Positions 1-11,336 of a DNA stretch of 64,000 bases are shown in pieces; the stretch's first letter is position 1, and each line of letters opens with the position of its first letter. Source of the DNA: Endothia cerciana (Eukaryota; Ascomycota; Sordariomycetes; Diaporthales; Cryphonectriaceae); the NCBI GenBank assembly GCA_026119935.1, contig JALRMH010000002.1:186001-250000 (forward strand), in the 5' to 3' direction. A program made the translations under genes and the position numbers. The notes beneath the pieces are model-generated. The model was not told where the DNA came from, did no database searches, and saw only the letters and a list, made by a program, of their open reading frames with translations.

Positions 1-330
1 TAGGAGCTGCGCGAGCTGTTGTTATGATTGTGCCTGAGGGTGTGGGCAATGGCAGCCTCCCTGCCACTGTTGAACCAGATCACCAGTCCAACGCCGGGGG
101 AACACATCGTAAGTCCGCCTGGCCTGGCCGCCAGGTCAAGCATACACTGCCCGCCGTGGTCGTGCTGACGATAGTAGTCAGCAGCGTGATAGAACCTCGA
201 GACGATCAATTCTACCTTCTCGAACCAGGTCTTCCGAGCAGCGCCGAATTTCTCGCTGACCAGTTGAAGAGAAAGGTGCTCAACTTTGTTGTTTGGTGGG
301 TTGATTCTATCAGGACAAGCTAACCAGAAT
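1..330 (-). pseudogene. Unrecognised protein fragment at window edge, probably degraded
   Basis: The minus strand holds an open frame of about 100 residues running off the left edge. Its composition is protein-like, with a stretch reading LVSEKFGAARKTWFEKVE followed by a Tyr/His-rich piece (FYHAADYYRQHDHGG). Protein-like pieces continue upstream on the same strand to about 720 (for example ENALASELGASKVLYVLKRR), but in different frames separated by stops. I could not join them with convincing splice sites. I do not recognise the family. It is either an exon of an intron-rich gene cut by the window or a frameshifted relic. The plus-strand frames over the same bases look like shadows. Confidence 0.3.
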
Positions 331-783
331 GTACAAGTCTCTCGCTACGAGTAATTTCCTTGGGGAGAACAGAAACGCGTACGAAACACCCTTTTTCTGG
401 CTCCCTGTTGAGGTCAACACCCTGCTGACCAGGTTGCGCGAGTTACAGGAGAGCTTCTGCTTCAACGACCTGATCTGCCCAGGCGCCGTTTCAGCACATA
501 GAGAACCTTGCTGGCGCCAAGCTCAGAAGCCAAGGCGTTCTCAACATATGTACTAGTTTTGGATATCCTGGCGGTTGACCTCCCGAGCTAGCAACATACT
601 GCATCTTCCAGCATCTCTTGGTGAGCGCTGGTCCAGCTTCCACTTGTTGTTGGCGCCTGTCTTGTCAAGAGCCCACCCCTCAGAGATATGTTGCTTGAAG
701 GTATTCGTAAGGCCTGGACTGTGGCGGAGTTAGTCAAACTCTGCAAGGTTGTGATCTTGGCCATGTTAGTAGCTGGTAAATAT

Positions 784-1234
784 TTATATATGTTTTGCCA
801 CGAAGAGTGATCGTGGCCTGAAGAATGGTAAGTAATAGGAATTCTCTAGGTTTGGATTGAACTGACTCTGGCGGTCTGTCCATCTTAGTACGACACCATC
901 GTCGACTTCGTACTCGATCAGCACATTCACCCTCGCATCGCAAGGCTGTTTCTTGACAGCACCAGTCGCACGCACGCCTTTGCCTGTTCCCTCGGCGATG
1001 GCTTCGCTCGTGCCCTTGAACTCGCAGTGGTAGTAGTGAAGCTGGTATGGGATTCAAGGGACTACTGTTGTCCACTTCCTTGTATCCCTTTCTAATGCCG
1101 GTGGTCAGTACAAGGGAGCCTGTTTTCCAATAGTATCGGAAGACGAGTCGCAACGACCAAAAAGAACGGCTTTCGACCGAGCAGGAGAAAAGAATCATTC
1201 GCTGGATCCTCCGCTCTAAATCAATCTCGCCCAC
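784..1234 (-). pseudogene. Degraded minus-strand reading frames, family unknown
   Basis: Two overlapping minus frames each carry plausible protein segments. One (1234 down to about 1050) reads LERRIQRMILFSC and then SLRLVFRYYWKTGSL. The other (about 1030 down to 784) contains RATGAVKKQPCDARVNVL and IEYEVDDGVVLRWTDR. Sense passes from one frame to the other across a stop near 1050, as in a frameshifted gene. No good donor/acceptor pair restores a single frame. It may belong to the same relic as the piece at 1-330. No domain was recognised. Confidence 0.25.
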
Positions 1235-1659
1235 TTTTCAGCCATTCGACGACATCATCTACGTTCGTGTGTCGAAGGTTCCTCCTGAGAGTGCGGTGAC
1301 TTCATCTGGTACCATCCTTCCAACCCGCCACGCAGCCCATTCATCAGTCTCAGATTTACCACATCATGAGATGACCCCACAGCACCTCCCAAGTTGACAT
1401 ATTGACAGGGATATGGCTTGGATGTGCCCCGCAAGGCGGTCGGCGACAGAACACTGAGGATGCTATGTGTATGTGAGGCTTGGGAAGGCCAGAGCAGTTG
1501 TAAGCCATCGGGTTGTGTAAAATCACAAGACAGTAGGCCTCAGTATGGCGACAGCGAAGTGCAGAGCAGTAACAGTAGAAGCTGACATCCATCTGGGTAT
1601 CGAGTTAAAAGTGTCATTAAACATTACGCTTCTGTTTGTCTATCCAAAAGCAGTGTTCG

Positions 1660-3309
1660 TCAATCGTCATCCCAGTGCCTCCGGCTGATGATGATCGGCC
1701 TCGCGGGATCCCACGGCCCATAGATTTCGTTCTTGTATTTCTGCAGCCCGATCAACCACCAACTGCACCCGCCCATGGAGACCGCGGCAATCAGACAGCC
1801 CACGATCATGCCTAACAAGCCACTCTTCCACGGCCAAGGTGCGGCCTCACAGGCGGCAGGCGTCTCGCAGTCTGCTGCACCGAGAATCATGCCCACGCCG
1901 CCGCCGGCACCGAGCACGAGGAGCACGGTGAGGACGATGTGGTACCGCCATGAGCGGTGACGTGCGTAGCGCCTAAACACGGGGAATAGTCCAAAGACCT
2001 CGATGGAGAAGAGCGTCAAGCTGAACACCTGGCCCGTGGAGGGCAGCCGACTTGCGAGCACGGTCGACGCCATCAATGCGGCGTTGGTGGAAAGGGAGGC
2101 TACCGGGAACTTGTTCACGCCGACCCATGTGCCCGAGTAGTCGAAGAAGAAGATGTTGATAGCCAGCAGCCAGAAGGACATGGCCCAGATACTGTCGGAA
2201 GAGGTAGACCGGGTCAGGGATTTCAGGATCGGGGAGAGGCCAAGCAGTGTGAAGTAGATGAGGATGGCGGATTTGATGGTGTTCATGCGGAGGTGGGCCC
2301 GGCCGCCTCGCAATGGAGATGAAGGCCGGTGTCGAGGTGGTGAGCTGGAGCGTTCGGTGGGCGAGGACGTGCGCCGAGATGTGTTTCGCCCAGTGTTTGT
2401 GCCGGTTATGCTTCCTTGGGATATTGCTGATACAAGCGAGGACGCCGACGTGGAGTGCGGTTTCGAGGATAGTACATTCGTGGTACTATTGGTTGCGCTC
2501 GATGGCTGCACCTGGCCCGGCGGGCTGAGCAGATTGGTGGTGGAGTTCTCAGCTGAGGGCAAGGTCGACACACTGCTGCTTGTCGTCGTCGTAGCCTGAG
2601 ATGCCGTGGCCAGGTCCTCGTTCTGGCCTCCGCTGACACTCCCGCTTGCTCCTGAGCTTCTTTTCTCATTTTGGAGCCGAGCCGAGCGGCGGTATCGACT
2701 CGCGTTGACGCTCCTCGTCCTGTGGAGACCCTCCAGATCGTCATTCTCGGTCTCCTTTCCCACCCACCAATCCCACAGGATCCAGCCGGCAGACGTTGCG
2801 ATGCTGCCCCAGCCAACGACGGCCACGGGGCTCACACGCTGCAGGTGTATGCCCACGAAACACACGACGAATATGATGACCGTGCAGACATGCTGGACAA
2901 TGACCGTCGAGTCGGCAACGAGTGGCCAGAATTCGTAGGGTTTAAGGCGAGGATTCCGCTGCAGGTTCTCGAGGAACGTCGCCTGATCGGTGAAATTATC
3001 CGCGTCTGCGAGGGCCAGAAGCCATCAGTTACCTGGCATGCATCGCCGCAACGAACTGCTGCCGTGTACCTGTCGGACGACTAGCACTTACACGACTGTT
3101 TCACCCACAACAGTTTCTTCCATGGCCTCTTCCTCCTCCGACTGCGACTCCTGCTGCCCGGCTCTTTGCTGCGCATCCGCAGATGCCGCGAGACTATGTC
3201 GCCAGTCCCATTCGATTTCGACTCAAAGCCATTCCACCGTGCTGGGGGAGACGTCGCGAGAAATGCATCTTCGGGCGCAAGATGTGAAGGGTCTGAACGC
3301 CCCTGAACG

Positions 3310-3348
<39 letters not shown>

Positions 3349-3458
3349 GCCGGCGGCGGGCGGGTTGCGGCTGCGATGGTCCGGGAGGGAGTCGGGGCCG
3401 TGACTGAACGGGCCAGAGGCGGTATGGTGGAGGTCTGCAGCCCTGAAGAGGGTGCCAT
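1660..3458 (-). CDS. GPI2: GPI-GlcNAc transferase subunit GPI2 (PIG-C)
   Basis: Subunit of the ER-membrane GPI-N-acetylglucosaminyltransferase complex, which makes GlcNAc-PI in the first step of GPI-anchor synthesis. Exons are 3458-3092 and 3005-1660 on the minus strand, giving 570 aa. The 86-nt intron (3006-3091, donor GTAAGT, acceptor GCAG) restores the PIG-C stretch WVKQSYADNFTDQATFLE. Family signatures are the segment SPILKSLTRSTSSDSIWAMS, then FFFDYSG, several hydrophobic helices, and the C-terminus QKYKNEIYGPWDPARP. The start ATG at 3458 lies in GCCGCCATGG, an ideal fungal context; the in-frame GTG further upstream is not needed. The N-terminal ~110 residues are low complexity with a 12-Gln tract (about residues 38-49). 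A long Ser/Thr-rich loop (roughly 80-100 residues) separates the first helices from the core, making the protein much longer than yeast Gpi2. Family assignment is firm; the disordered parts are strain-variable at best. Confidence 0.92.
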
Positions 3459-4532
3459 GGCGGCTATGTGGGAACGTGTGATGACCCCATCCACAAGCTC
3501 GACGTTGATGATGGGATGTGGTCGAAGTTGATGGGCATGCAGACCCTGACGTAGCGCAAGGGAGATTGGACCCTACTGAAACCGGACCTGGGAGCGATAA
3601 GAACTCAACGATGACCGATAAGCACACATTACATAAGCAAACGCACTTGTTGCTCTAGACACACGTGCCACAGCAGCTAGGGACCAAAACTTTCCTGGAG
3701 ACCTCTCTTTGAATTTCCCCCTCACACCGCCTCTCCCCTCTCTCTGGAATGGCTTTTTTACGCTCTCTGTTTTCATGGTTTTTCCCTTGGACGCCAACAG
3801 ACTGGCCCATGTCTTGATCTGCACTGCTGGTACGGGCAACTGCAACCGACGCCCTGCTTGCACCCTCGCATTGCCACACCACGTTCCGTTTTGGGGGGGA
3901 GGGGGGCAGCAGGGGCCAGCTCGCTCGTCGCGGACGGGCAACGGCTCCAGCATCGTGAGACAAGCACTCGTCCATTGCTCCCCTGGATAGATTCTGTCGA
4001 CTATTGTTGAGGCCTTGCCTTCGGCATTGGACCGAAAGTCGAGACACTCCACTTCATGTCGTATCTCGGGCCCATCATTGATACTACGTACACGGCAATG
4101 TCACATTGACATGGAGCCTACAACAATCTATCAATCTTCTGCCTGTTTACCGCATCCAGATGGACGGCATCTATGGAAAACAACCCTACAGGCCAATCAA
4201 TCCGTCACAGCCATGATGCATCTGGCTGAGGGGCCCGGCGATCGATATTGACCCTATCCGTTGCCTTGGCTGTGAGCAGGCAGCACGTACCTTAATTATA
4301 TTATTTTCACAAAGTATACTATTTTTATTCTACTGTTTGAATTTTAATCTTCCTCCTCTGATCAATCTCGCGCGAGGACAGGGCGGCACTGCACTACGGC
4401 AGTAGTAATAGTAGTATGTAGACCGTACTGTATCGGTGCATGTACCCAGGATCCTAAGAAAGTAGGGCCTCTGCCGCCTGACGCCGAAGAACGGGGAAAT
4501 GGGGGGAAAAAGAAGACCGGTGGCAAGTGGGC
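3459..4532. other. Intergenic: GPI2 promoter side and AT-rich spacer
   Basis: No supportable gene. Short frames here have no domain content and overlap one another. The stretch 4290-4370 is AT-rich, followed by a purine-rich run leading to the tRNA terminator. The interval should contain the GPI2 promoter. Confidence 0.5.
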
Positions 4533-4537
4533 AAAAA
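4533..4537 (-). terminator. Pol III terminator of tRNA-Leu
   Basis: On the minus strand a TTTTT run begins 6 nt past the tRNA discriminator base (4543), the usual position and form of an RNA polymerase III terminator. It supports the tRNA being a transcribed unit that ends here. Confidence 0.75.
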
Positions 4538-4586
4538 GTGATTGATACCCGTGAGATTCGAACTCACGCCTCTTTCGAGACCAGAA

Positions 4587-4615
4587 GTAACCCGCATGAT
4601 GCGGACAAGATTACT
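4587..4615 (-). other. Canonical anticodon-loop tRNA intron (29 nt)
   Basis: Lies between positions 37 and 38, the standard eukaryotic site. It contains TCTTG, complementary to the anticodon-loop CAAGA, so the pre-tRNA can form the extended helix recognised by tRNA splicing endonuclease. This is the usual arrangement for tRNA-Leu(CAA) genes in fungi. Confidence 0.85.
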
Positions 4616-4635
4616 CTTGAGTCTGGCGCCTTAGA

Positions 4636-4688
4636 CTGGGAGACAGGTTAGCTTGGAAGTCGGATTTTGGAGCAAGACGTGCACATAC
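4636..4688 (-). other. Spliceosomal-looking 53-nt intron in tRNA D-loop
   Basis: The insert starts GTATGT, contains GCTAAC (4652-4647) about 10 nt before the end, and ends CAG. These are the donor, branch site and acceptor consensus of fungal spliceosomal introns. Its boundaries coincide exactly with the point at which the conserved D-loop is restored. What removes it (spliceosome, endonuclease, or nothing) cannot be told from the sequence. Confidence 0.7.
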
Positions 4689-4706
4689 CCGCTCGGCCAG
4701 AGTACC

Positions 4707-6049
4707 ATTCCACGCTAGCTATTGTTAAAACATAAAGTTATATTTCCAATTTGCTGCCACAAGGTGGGCAGTACGTACTCCGTAAGCCTACGCATCCTCC
4801 GCCTCGCACTCGTTCCCGTGATCGTTTGCTCGACTGTACCTATACCGTTGTCCGAGATAACCCGGTGTATTTTGCGCCGCATTATATCCCAGATTGGGCA
4901 AAGTTGGCAATTTCAGGCCGCAGGCTAATGCATGACAAGGTTGTAACATGGCCTGTTAGTCGGTAGTGGTAGGTGAAGTTAGCAATTTCTTTGGATCTGA
5001 TTTGATGGCGTTGCTATGCCTCAACCGAATGCATTTTCTTGGGCACAAGACTGCAATATGGCCCCAATTTTGTGATATTGTGCATGAAAGTTGGGTGGAA
5101 GTCGGCAGAAGGCAACGAGAAGCTACCCAACTACATGCCATGTGCAACATCGTAATGCATTAATAATAATGCCCTTAGGTATCACTGGTTTCTTCTCTTG
5201 GCCTTCGAGGCCCCCCCTTTTCGCTCACAGACCGCGGCCTTGATCTACCTCCGTATACCCCTTCTTTTCTGTCCCAAAGTTTATGATCTGCTTGGATACT
5301 AGTGGTAATAATGTTAGCATTCAAAGAGAGCCCAAGGTCCAGGCCTTATGACTCAGCTTAGGCCATTGAACAGGTTACAAACGACTTGCAGACCATTGCA
5401 TCCACGGCGCCCTTAATAGCTGCTTCGCAACCGAGTTTGCCCGCGAAATTCGTGTATTGGGCGCTCATGATGGCTTCTAGTGGTGATGTATTGTGCTGGT
5501 TGTTTGTTGGAGAAAGAATGCATCCACTGCAGGAACTTTTGTTGGTGATTTTGGTGAAAGTAGGGCCACTTCACATAGACAGTCTTGGAATCGGGACAGA
5601 GTACCATGTTGCCAATCTTTGATACTGTGCTTCGGGTGTGCACTGTGAACACCATGATGCTGTAGTCTAGCTTTCTAGGTATATCCACGTTGTTGATCTG
5701 CATTTGGCCTCAATGTTATGCTATTAGTAGATATAGCCATCTCTGAATGACTCCCAAGTCAAGTTATACCCTGGAGGAAGAGACCTGGCATTAGCTAGGG
5801 AACTATAGAAGATACCAACTATAATGAGATAACCAGATATGCTTGACAAAAAACCCAGGGATACTAAAGAAGTGGTGGTATACTCTTCTGTGATAGCATT
5901 GAAGGCGATACAGGTGGCTGTTGGCAGCTCCAGTGCCTGTACTATAAGATTTGGTCTATACTATGATAATGGATATCCAAGAGGATATAAGGTGTCTTAA
6001 GATATGTGAAGGGAGTTGATGCTAACTACTTATAGATACATTCCAATCG
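4707..6049. other. AT-rich spacer upstream of FunK1 relic
   Basis: No gene supported. Base composition drops in GC towards 5700-6000, with many stops in all frames. It may hold decayed upstream parts of the kinase relic, but I can identify none. Confidence 0.45.
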
Positions 6050-6833
6050 CAATGTCTCCCCGAACCACAGCACCAGCAGGAAGCGGTCGTTCGGCCAAAC
6101 TGGTTTCTCTTCGCCCCCAAACAAATGACCCAGTTTGGTATCTCCAACGAAGGACACCAGAGACCTACCAAATCGGATACGTCGCCGTGTTATCCTCCGG
6201 GATTATGGCAGGCATGTCTACACGGCAAGCTCTCGACCAGCGGCTGCTTCAGGCCCTGGAGTGCTGTATTGAAGGCCACGGGTCCTTATACAGAGCAGGC
6301 ATCATCCACAGAGACATCTCCATCAACAACCTCATCAATGAGGACAATAACAACCCGTCCTGTTTTTCGTTCATGATTGGCCTTGACTTCGCCATCAGGG
6401 TGCAACGGAGTGGTGCTTCGGGGCTAAAGACAAAGACCGGCACGAGAGCTTTCATGGCGATCGCGGCTATACTAGGCGAGCAGCACTCGTCCCTGCACGA
6501 CCTCGAGTCATCTTTATGGGTGCTCTTTTGGAATATGCATCCACTACGATGCAGAGGGCCGACATGTTGGGCCGGTTGGGTTTGATAACTGGAACTACTT
6601 TAATGGTGCTCAACTGGTTGCGGGTAAAAAGGCGGTTATTTGCGTTGAGCAGGATTTTCTCCGAGGCGGAGAGCACCTTCTCCTCACACTACAAACCATT
6701 GATTCCGTGGGTTAATAGGCTGCGAAGGATGGTGTTCCCCGACGGTGTGACGTGGAAGAGGCTGGAGCCGGAGCTCTATTCCACGATGAAGTCGATCCTT
6801 CGTGAGGCGCGGGAGGAGCGGGGGCGCACGTGA
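6050..6833 (+). pseudogene. FunK1-type fungal kinase, frameshifted
   Basis: Three frames in succession carry the C-terminal lobe of a FunK1 kinase, a lineage-specific expanded fungal family of unknown substrate. Frame one has the catalytic loop IIHRDISINN (near 6300), then LDFAIRVQ in place of the family's usual DLD/DLA metal-binding piece, KTGTRAFMAIAAILGEQH and HDLESSLWVLFW. At about 6533 sense shifts to a second frame (ICIHYDAEGRHVGPVGFD NWNYF). By about 6655 it shifts to a third (YKPLIPWVNRLRRMVFP) and then stops at 6833. An upstream shift near 6200 separates RVILRDYG from the rest. The N-lobe is not recognisable. Intact catalytic-loop residues with at least three frame changes indicate a recently broken copy; introns cannot explain shifts this close together without splice sites. 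Confidence 0.72.
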
Positions 6834-6835
6834 AC

Positions 6836-9800
6836 GGGTATCTCAGGCCTCTAAATTTGTGGCGGCAGGTGGTGGGTGGTTGTTTTCAGTTCAGGCTCCG
6901 TTGTATCTGAGTATGTTTGGTCCAAGGAAGAGAAGGGAGAGGGGAAAGGAGAAGGGCAGGAGGCCTGGAAACCGAAAGAAGTGGCCTCGGTTGCATTACA
7001 AAATGCAGGCATGAGGATTGCATTAGCTGTCAATGCCAGAAAGAGGCGAGCGCGGTGCCACAGGACGTTCGGGTCGTGCAGGGACTCATTCAGATGTTCT
7101 GGTTATCCAGGGTGAGGACAACGTTCACGCCGTTGTTTCACATGCTGCCACTGACCTTGATTCTCGAGAACAGGAGAATATCGTTGTTCAGTCTCCTCGT
7201 CCACCCCTTCGCTGTAACGCCACGTTCCAATGCTCTCCTCATCGAGAAGACGACTCCTGTATGTGGCTATTTTGTCCTCATCCGACATACCAGAAAAGGT
7301 GTACGAGGTAGTCAGTATGTCATCGACCGACCGCAGGTTCTAAGGATCCGAACCCGCACTGGTACTTGTGAGAAGCAAGCCGCCCCACTGCGAGAATTTT
7401 GCAACAAGGTTGTTGGGGCGGGGAGCTCTGGTGGTTCTGGCTCGGGCTCGGGCGCAAACTCGTCATGGGATTCATCATCACCTTCGGTATCGAAGCCCAA
7501 AGACTCGCTTCCTGAAGCTGCTTGTGTCAGACCCGCCATCTCCGTCGGTCCGGGCTTGTCAGCTTATGTATGGCACGGCGAGACCAAATATCTTGATTGC
7601 AGCACAAGCTCGAGACACAAAACATTAACCGGCCTTGGCCGATCTCTCGCCCTCCAACGACTGGGGTCGGGGAGCCGTGCTTGATATTGAACGACTCAAG
7701 GCCCAAAAGCCTATCAATGATATCTCCCCGGGCGTCAACATCTTATCGTGTCGACGGTCTTCGCACGCAATCAGCTTATGGCGCAAGGGGCAAAAGAAGT
7801 GCTTAGGCAAAGCGATTTCCCGCCTTTGCCTATTGCAAGAAATAGGAGGAGGGTGCCATCAGATCGCCGGGCAGTCCGTCGTTAGAATGTGCCAAAAAGC
7901 TTGAATTTGATCAGAGTCTTGAGGGGAACCAAGGCTTTGCTGACCGAGGGTCCATGCGTGGTGCCCATGCTACAGGTGCCGGTGTACGAGCTGAGTGGTA
8001 TTCCCACTGGTGACGTTCTCATCCCTAAAATCCTCGAAACTGTCACATGAGGACTTCGGAGAAGTAAATCCGTAACCCGCGTCCTCGGGTCCTGGAAGAC
8101 GCTTGACGACGGGGTTGTAACCATGAATGGCACCAATCCCTTGTATGCAGTATCTTCTTCTCTCAGGAGAAACTCTGGGAATGTCCTGAGCATCACAATT
8201 GCTTGCGAGATAACCCTCAACGAAGCTGCGGCCCTAGACCTTGAGGCCCAAAAGTAGCGCTGAAGCTATAGCATATTTCGTGCCCAAGAGGGCTGGCAGC
8301 GACCTACGGGTGCCTAGCAAGAGAGTCCAGGGCAGCGCAGCCAGGGCAGGGAACACCACACCAGAAATCTCACCGAGTCACGATGCTGACAGTCTCCACA
8401 GCTAAACTGGGCGGCACACTGTCGTACGGGCTACTAGAAGGGGCCGCCGGAACTGTTTCTAGGCTAACAAGCTGACGATGTCTCCCCAGGGCGTTCGAGG
8501 TGTTGAAACACCGTCCAAAGGACGACTTCCATCCGCCGCAGCATCCCCACTCGAGAAAATAGCGGTCAATGAGAGTTGCGAGGAGGTGGCTAACTGGTTG
8601 GCCTTGAGAGAAATTCATGGCTGAAGGCCGTATATAAGAATGAACGGGTTATATCGGGGAAACATCCATGTCTGTTGGCTGAGGTTAATCCGGTTCACCG
8701 TTGCGACCAGAATGGACCAGGGCAGGACCATCCATCCCCCCCCCCTGCGTTGGATGTACGGCGGCAGAGGCTCGGAATGCTCCTCCATCTATTCTATAAA
8801 TCAAAAGGCTAAAGTAAGAATAATGCGGATTGTGGATTATGTAATTTCTTTTATAGCATGATGGGATTGTCAGCTGACTGTGCAGGCGGCCATTTCTCCA
8901 GTTCTAAGCCTCAAGGATCGGTCAGGCCTGATCCTGCCTTTGTACCGGGGAGGGACCAGCAGTGCTCTGCTGCCATGAACCGTCGAATGCCACCCGTCTC
9001 GTATTGTTCTCCATTCCGACCGCCGTTGGTGCCGCACGGCGCGAGACGAGGGTGTCAGGCACAACATCCAAGCGGGGTGACAGCGATGCCATGCGGCTTG
9101 CTGTATGGGCCGTTCTGGCCAAGGGGCCTTGCGGCTGGCGGCGCATCAAGGTTGCCGACGAGGTAGCTCATTGACCAGGCACGATGATGCCGGCATGTCT
9201 GTCACGAGACAGACAAGACAATAGGGGTCCATGGCATCCCACCCGCAGCGCCCCATGCCATCCTGGATCGTCTCCCCGGCAGTCGGGGAAATTGTTGTCA
9301 GCGGCCCTGAACTCCCTCCCCGGCGCAACCAAAGCCACGATGGATGATGATGCATCAGCCAGCATGCTGTGATCCGAGATCCTTCTGCAACTCTCGACTG
9401 CCCTTCTGACGCGTGCGTATCGACAACCATGGTTAGGAGGAGGTCCCGTCCGTCTGGTCTTCTCAACATGGAAATCACCCGTCCAGCGAGCGCACCGAGG
9501 CATTTAACAACCCCCTTTCTACCATGGGATTTTACTTGGGTGAACCTGCCGTGCCTTGCTGACGTGCCGCACCAAGTTAAGCTTGAAATTTAGCGTTTTG
9601 GGCTGGCGCCGACAAGGGGGCAGGGCATGGAGTCGTCACCGCGAGCTTGTCAGGAACCGCACGTGCAGATTGCAACCAAGTCCCCAATACGACCCCCTTC
9701 GAACGGGGCCACTACTACTCGAGACGGCTTGAAAGCGGTCCCTCGAGGTCCGTTTGCAGTCGTAGCGCCGGGGGTGGCCCTCCCAGTGTGGCCCTCTCTC

Positions 9801-10537
9801 ACGCATGGATCCGGAATCCCTGCCCAGGGATTTAAGCTTTCCCAGCCAGCCCGCATCCTTGTTCGTCGTGGTGGTGAGAGCCCCCGACTTGTTGTTTTTG
9901 AACCTGAGGAGCGCCATCTTCGGAAGGCAGTTCTTGTCAACTTCTGCTTCTGTCCACCCATTGAACTACCGATCCGCACGGCAACCTCCCTCTCCTGGTC
10001 AGTCTTCAGGGCGAGTATAACCCCGTGAGGCTCCCTCCCTTCCCTGAAGCCCTCAGCCGAGCCCACAGAGAAACTGTTTCACTTCGGGACCCCGGTACAT
10101 TTGTGACGCTTCAGCGGAACCCAAAACACTATCGGGCGAGAACAAGCCCTCTTCTCCTGTTTGGATCCCCACCCAGTGGTCACAACTTACCGCTCGCCCC
10201 TCTTCGTGTCGTTTTCTCCCGACTAGGAATCCCCCTGGGTCTTGTTCACCCCTCGGCGAAAACAGGAGGCCCAGCAGGCAGTACATAACTCGACAGCTGG
10301 GCACGCCTTGTATCCCCTCAAGATCCAAGATCGCAACGCGCCGGCACGTCCAGTTGTCTTAGACAGGCTCAAGACATCACATTCACCGTCCTCGGGCAGG
10401 ACGAAACCCCCCCTCCCTCGCTTCTTAATTCACATAATTTTATATATCTTCTACACCAACGTTGGCACGTGTCATTGGTCCTGGTCGCCGATTCCCTCTC
10501 TGTATAGGCGGAACCTACGGACAAAACGTTGCCCAAC
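6836..10537. other. Long spacer with scattered decayed coding traces
   Basis: No complete gene can be supported. Between 7600 and 8220 the plus strand has short protein-like stretches in changing frames (for example PVYELSGIPTGDVLIPKILE around 7980-8035, ended by TGA), compatible with an old relic I cannot name. A minus frame at 7312-7539 is Glu/Pro-rich. The interval 10020-10537 is pyrimidine-rich and leads to the next gene, so it is probably promoter and 5' leader. Confidence 0.35.
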
Positions 10538-11336
10538 ATGAAGGCCGGCTACCTCAGCTCCCTATGCCTCACACCGCTGGCGTTGGCGGCGCCACTGCTC
10601 CAGACATTAGTCTTGGTTGCCGGAACCTCAACCAAGACCATCGTTCTCCGGCCAGGTGCGCAGTCCGCCCTCGAGGGGGCCGCGCATCTCATCCAAGACA
10701 TCGATTCCAAAACCCCAGAAGAGGCACCCTCGGTATCGTTAGACTCCGAGCGACCGCTCACCACGGCAGAGCTCATGACTCTTTCTGAAAATGCCGGCTC
10801 CATATCTCCAGAGTCATCAACACCAGCGTCACCGGGAACGGGCTCGGAGAAGTCCAATGCCGCAAAGGACGCGGTCTCGGTCGGCGCCCTCGTAACCCCC
10901 GGCTCGGAGTCGGGGAAGCTGGTGCAGATGTTCGACCTCGGCAATGTCAAGCCGTACCTCGTCCCAGGGTACTACGTTTCCTCTCAGCGCGCGGACGTGG
11001 TCGTGGTGGCCGTGATCGTGGCCTTCGTGCTGGTCGTTATTGCGGTGGAGACCTCGAGCCTCCTAGCTGGGGTGTAGGTTTCCCTCTCTGGAGTCCCTGG
11101 AGGAAAAATCCCATGTGCTGACTCTTGTCTCCAGTGTGTCGAGGATATTCAGCAGAGCGAGGAGCAGCAGGTATCTCGAGGACAGTGAAGATACGGCGGC
11201 TGGCCTTGCGGGCTGTGAGCTAGACAGTGAAGACGAGGATCTGGATCTTGTGCCGTTTGGTGGGTACAAGATGCGCCATGGGGGGAGGAGCTTGAGGTTG
11301 CCAGAGAAGTCAGACGAGAAGGCTGCTTGGATATGA
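10538..11336 (+). CDS. Single-pass membrane protein of unknown function
   Basis: Exons 10538-11073 and 11135-11336 encode 245 aa. The 61-nt intron (donor GTAGGT, acceptor CCAG) joins LLAGV to VSRIFSRA in frame. The ATG at 10538 is the first in the frame and is followed by a signal-peptide-like stretch (residues 1-18, cleavage plausible after ALAA). The next ~130 residues are Ser/Thr/Pro-rich and likely extracytoplasmic. A strong hydrophobic helix spans about residues 153-170. The tail begins with basic residues (RIFSRARSSR) and then becomes acidic (EDSED, DSEDEDLD). The layout, signal then exposed low-complexity region then TM then short tail, suggests a type I surface or secretory-pathway protein. 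I do not recognise a family. Confidence 0.6.

Larger units (their letters stand above)
4543..4706 (-). tRNA. tRNA-Leu(CAA) with two introns
   Basis: Read on the minus strand, the gene folds as a class II tRNA-Leu. The acceptor stem is GGTACTC paired with GGGTATC, with discriminator A at 4543. The D-stem is GCC/GGC and the anticodon stem is CCAGA/TCTGG. The anticodon loop CTCAAGT carries anticodon CAA (4617-4619). There is a 13-nt variable arm and a T-arm GTGAG-TTCGAAT-CTCAC. Removing two inserts (4587-4615 and 4636-4688) leaves 82 nt, a normal length for tRNA-Leu. The first insert is the canonical intron after position 37. The second splits the D-loop after GAGCGG; its removal restores the conserved GAGCGGTCTAAGGC. 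A box (TGGCCGAGCGG) and B box (GAGTTCGAATC) are intact and a T-run follows. All stems pair, so pseudogene decay is unlikely. Confidence 0.88.

Noticed and set aside
9685..9715. T-arm-like CCCCCTTCGAACGGGG
   Set aside because: No D-arm, anticodon arm or acceptor stem around it; just a small inverted repeat.
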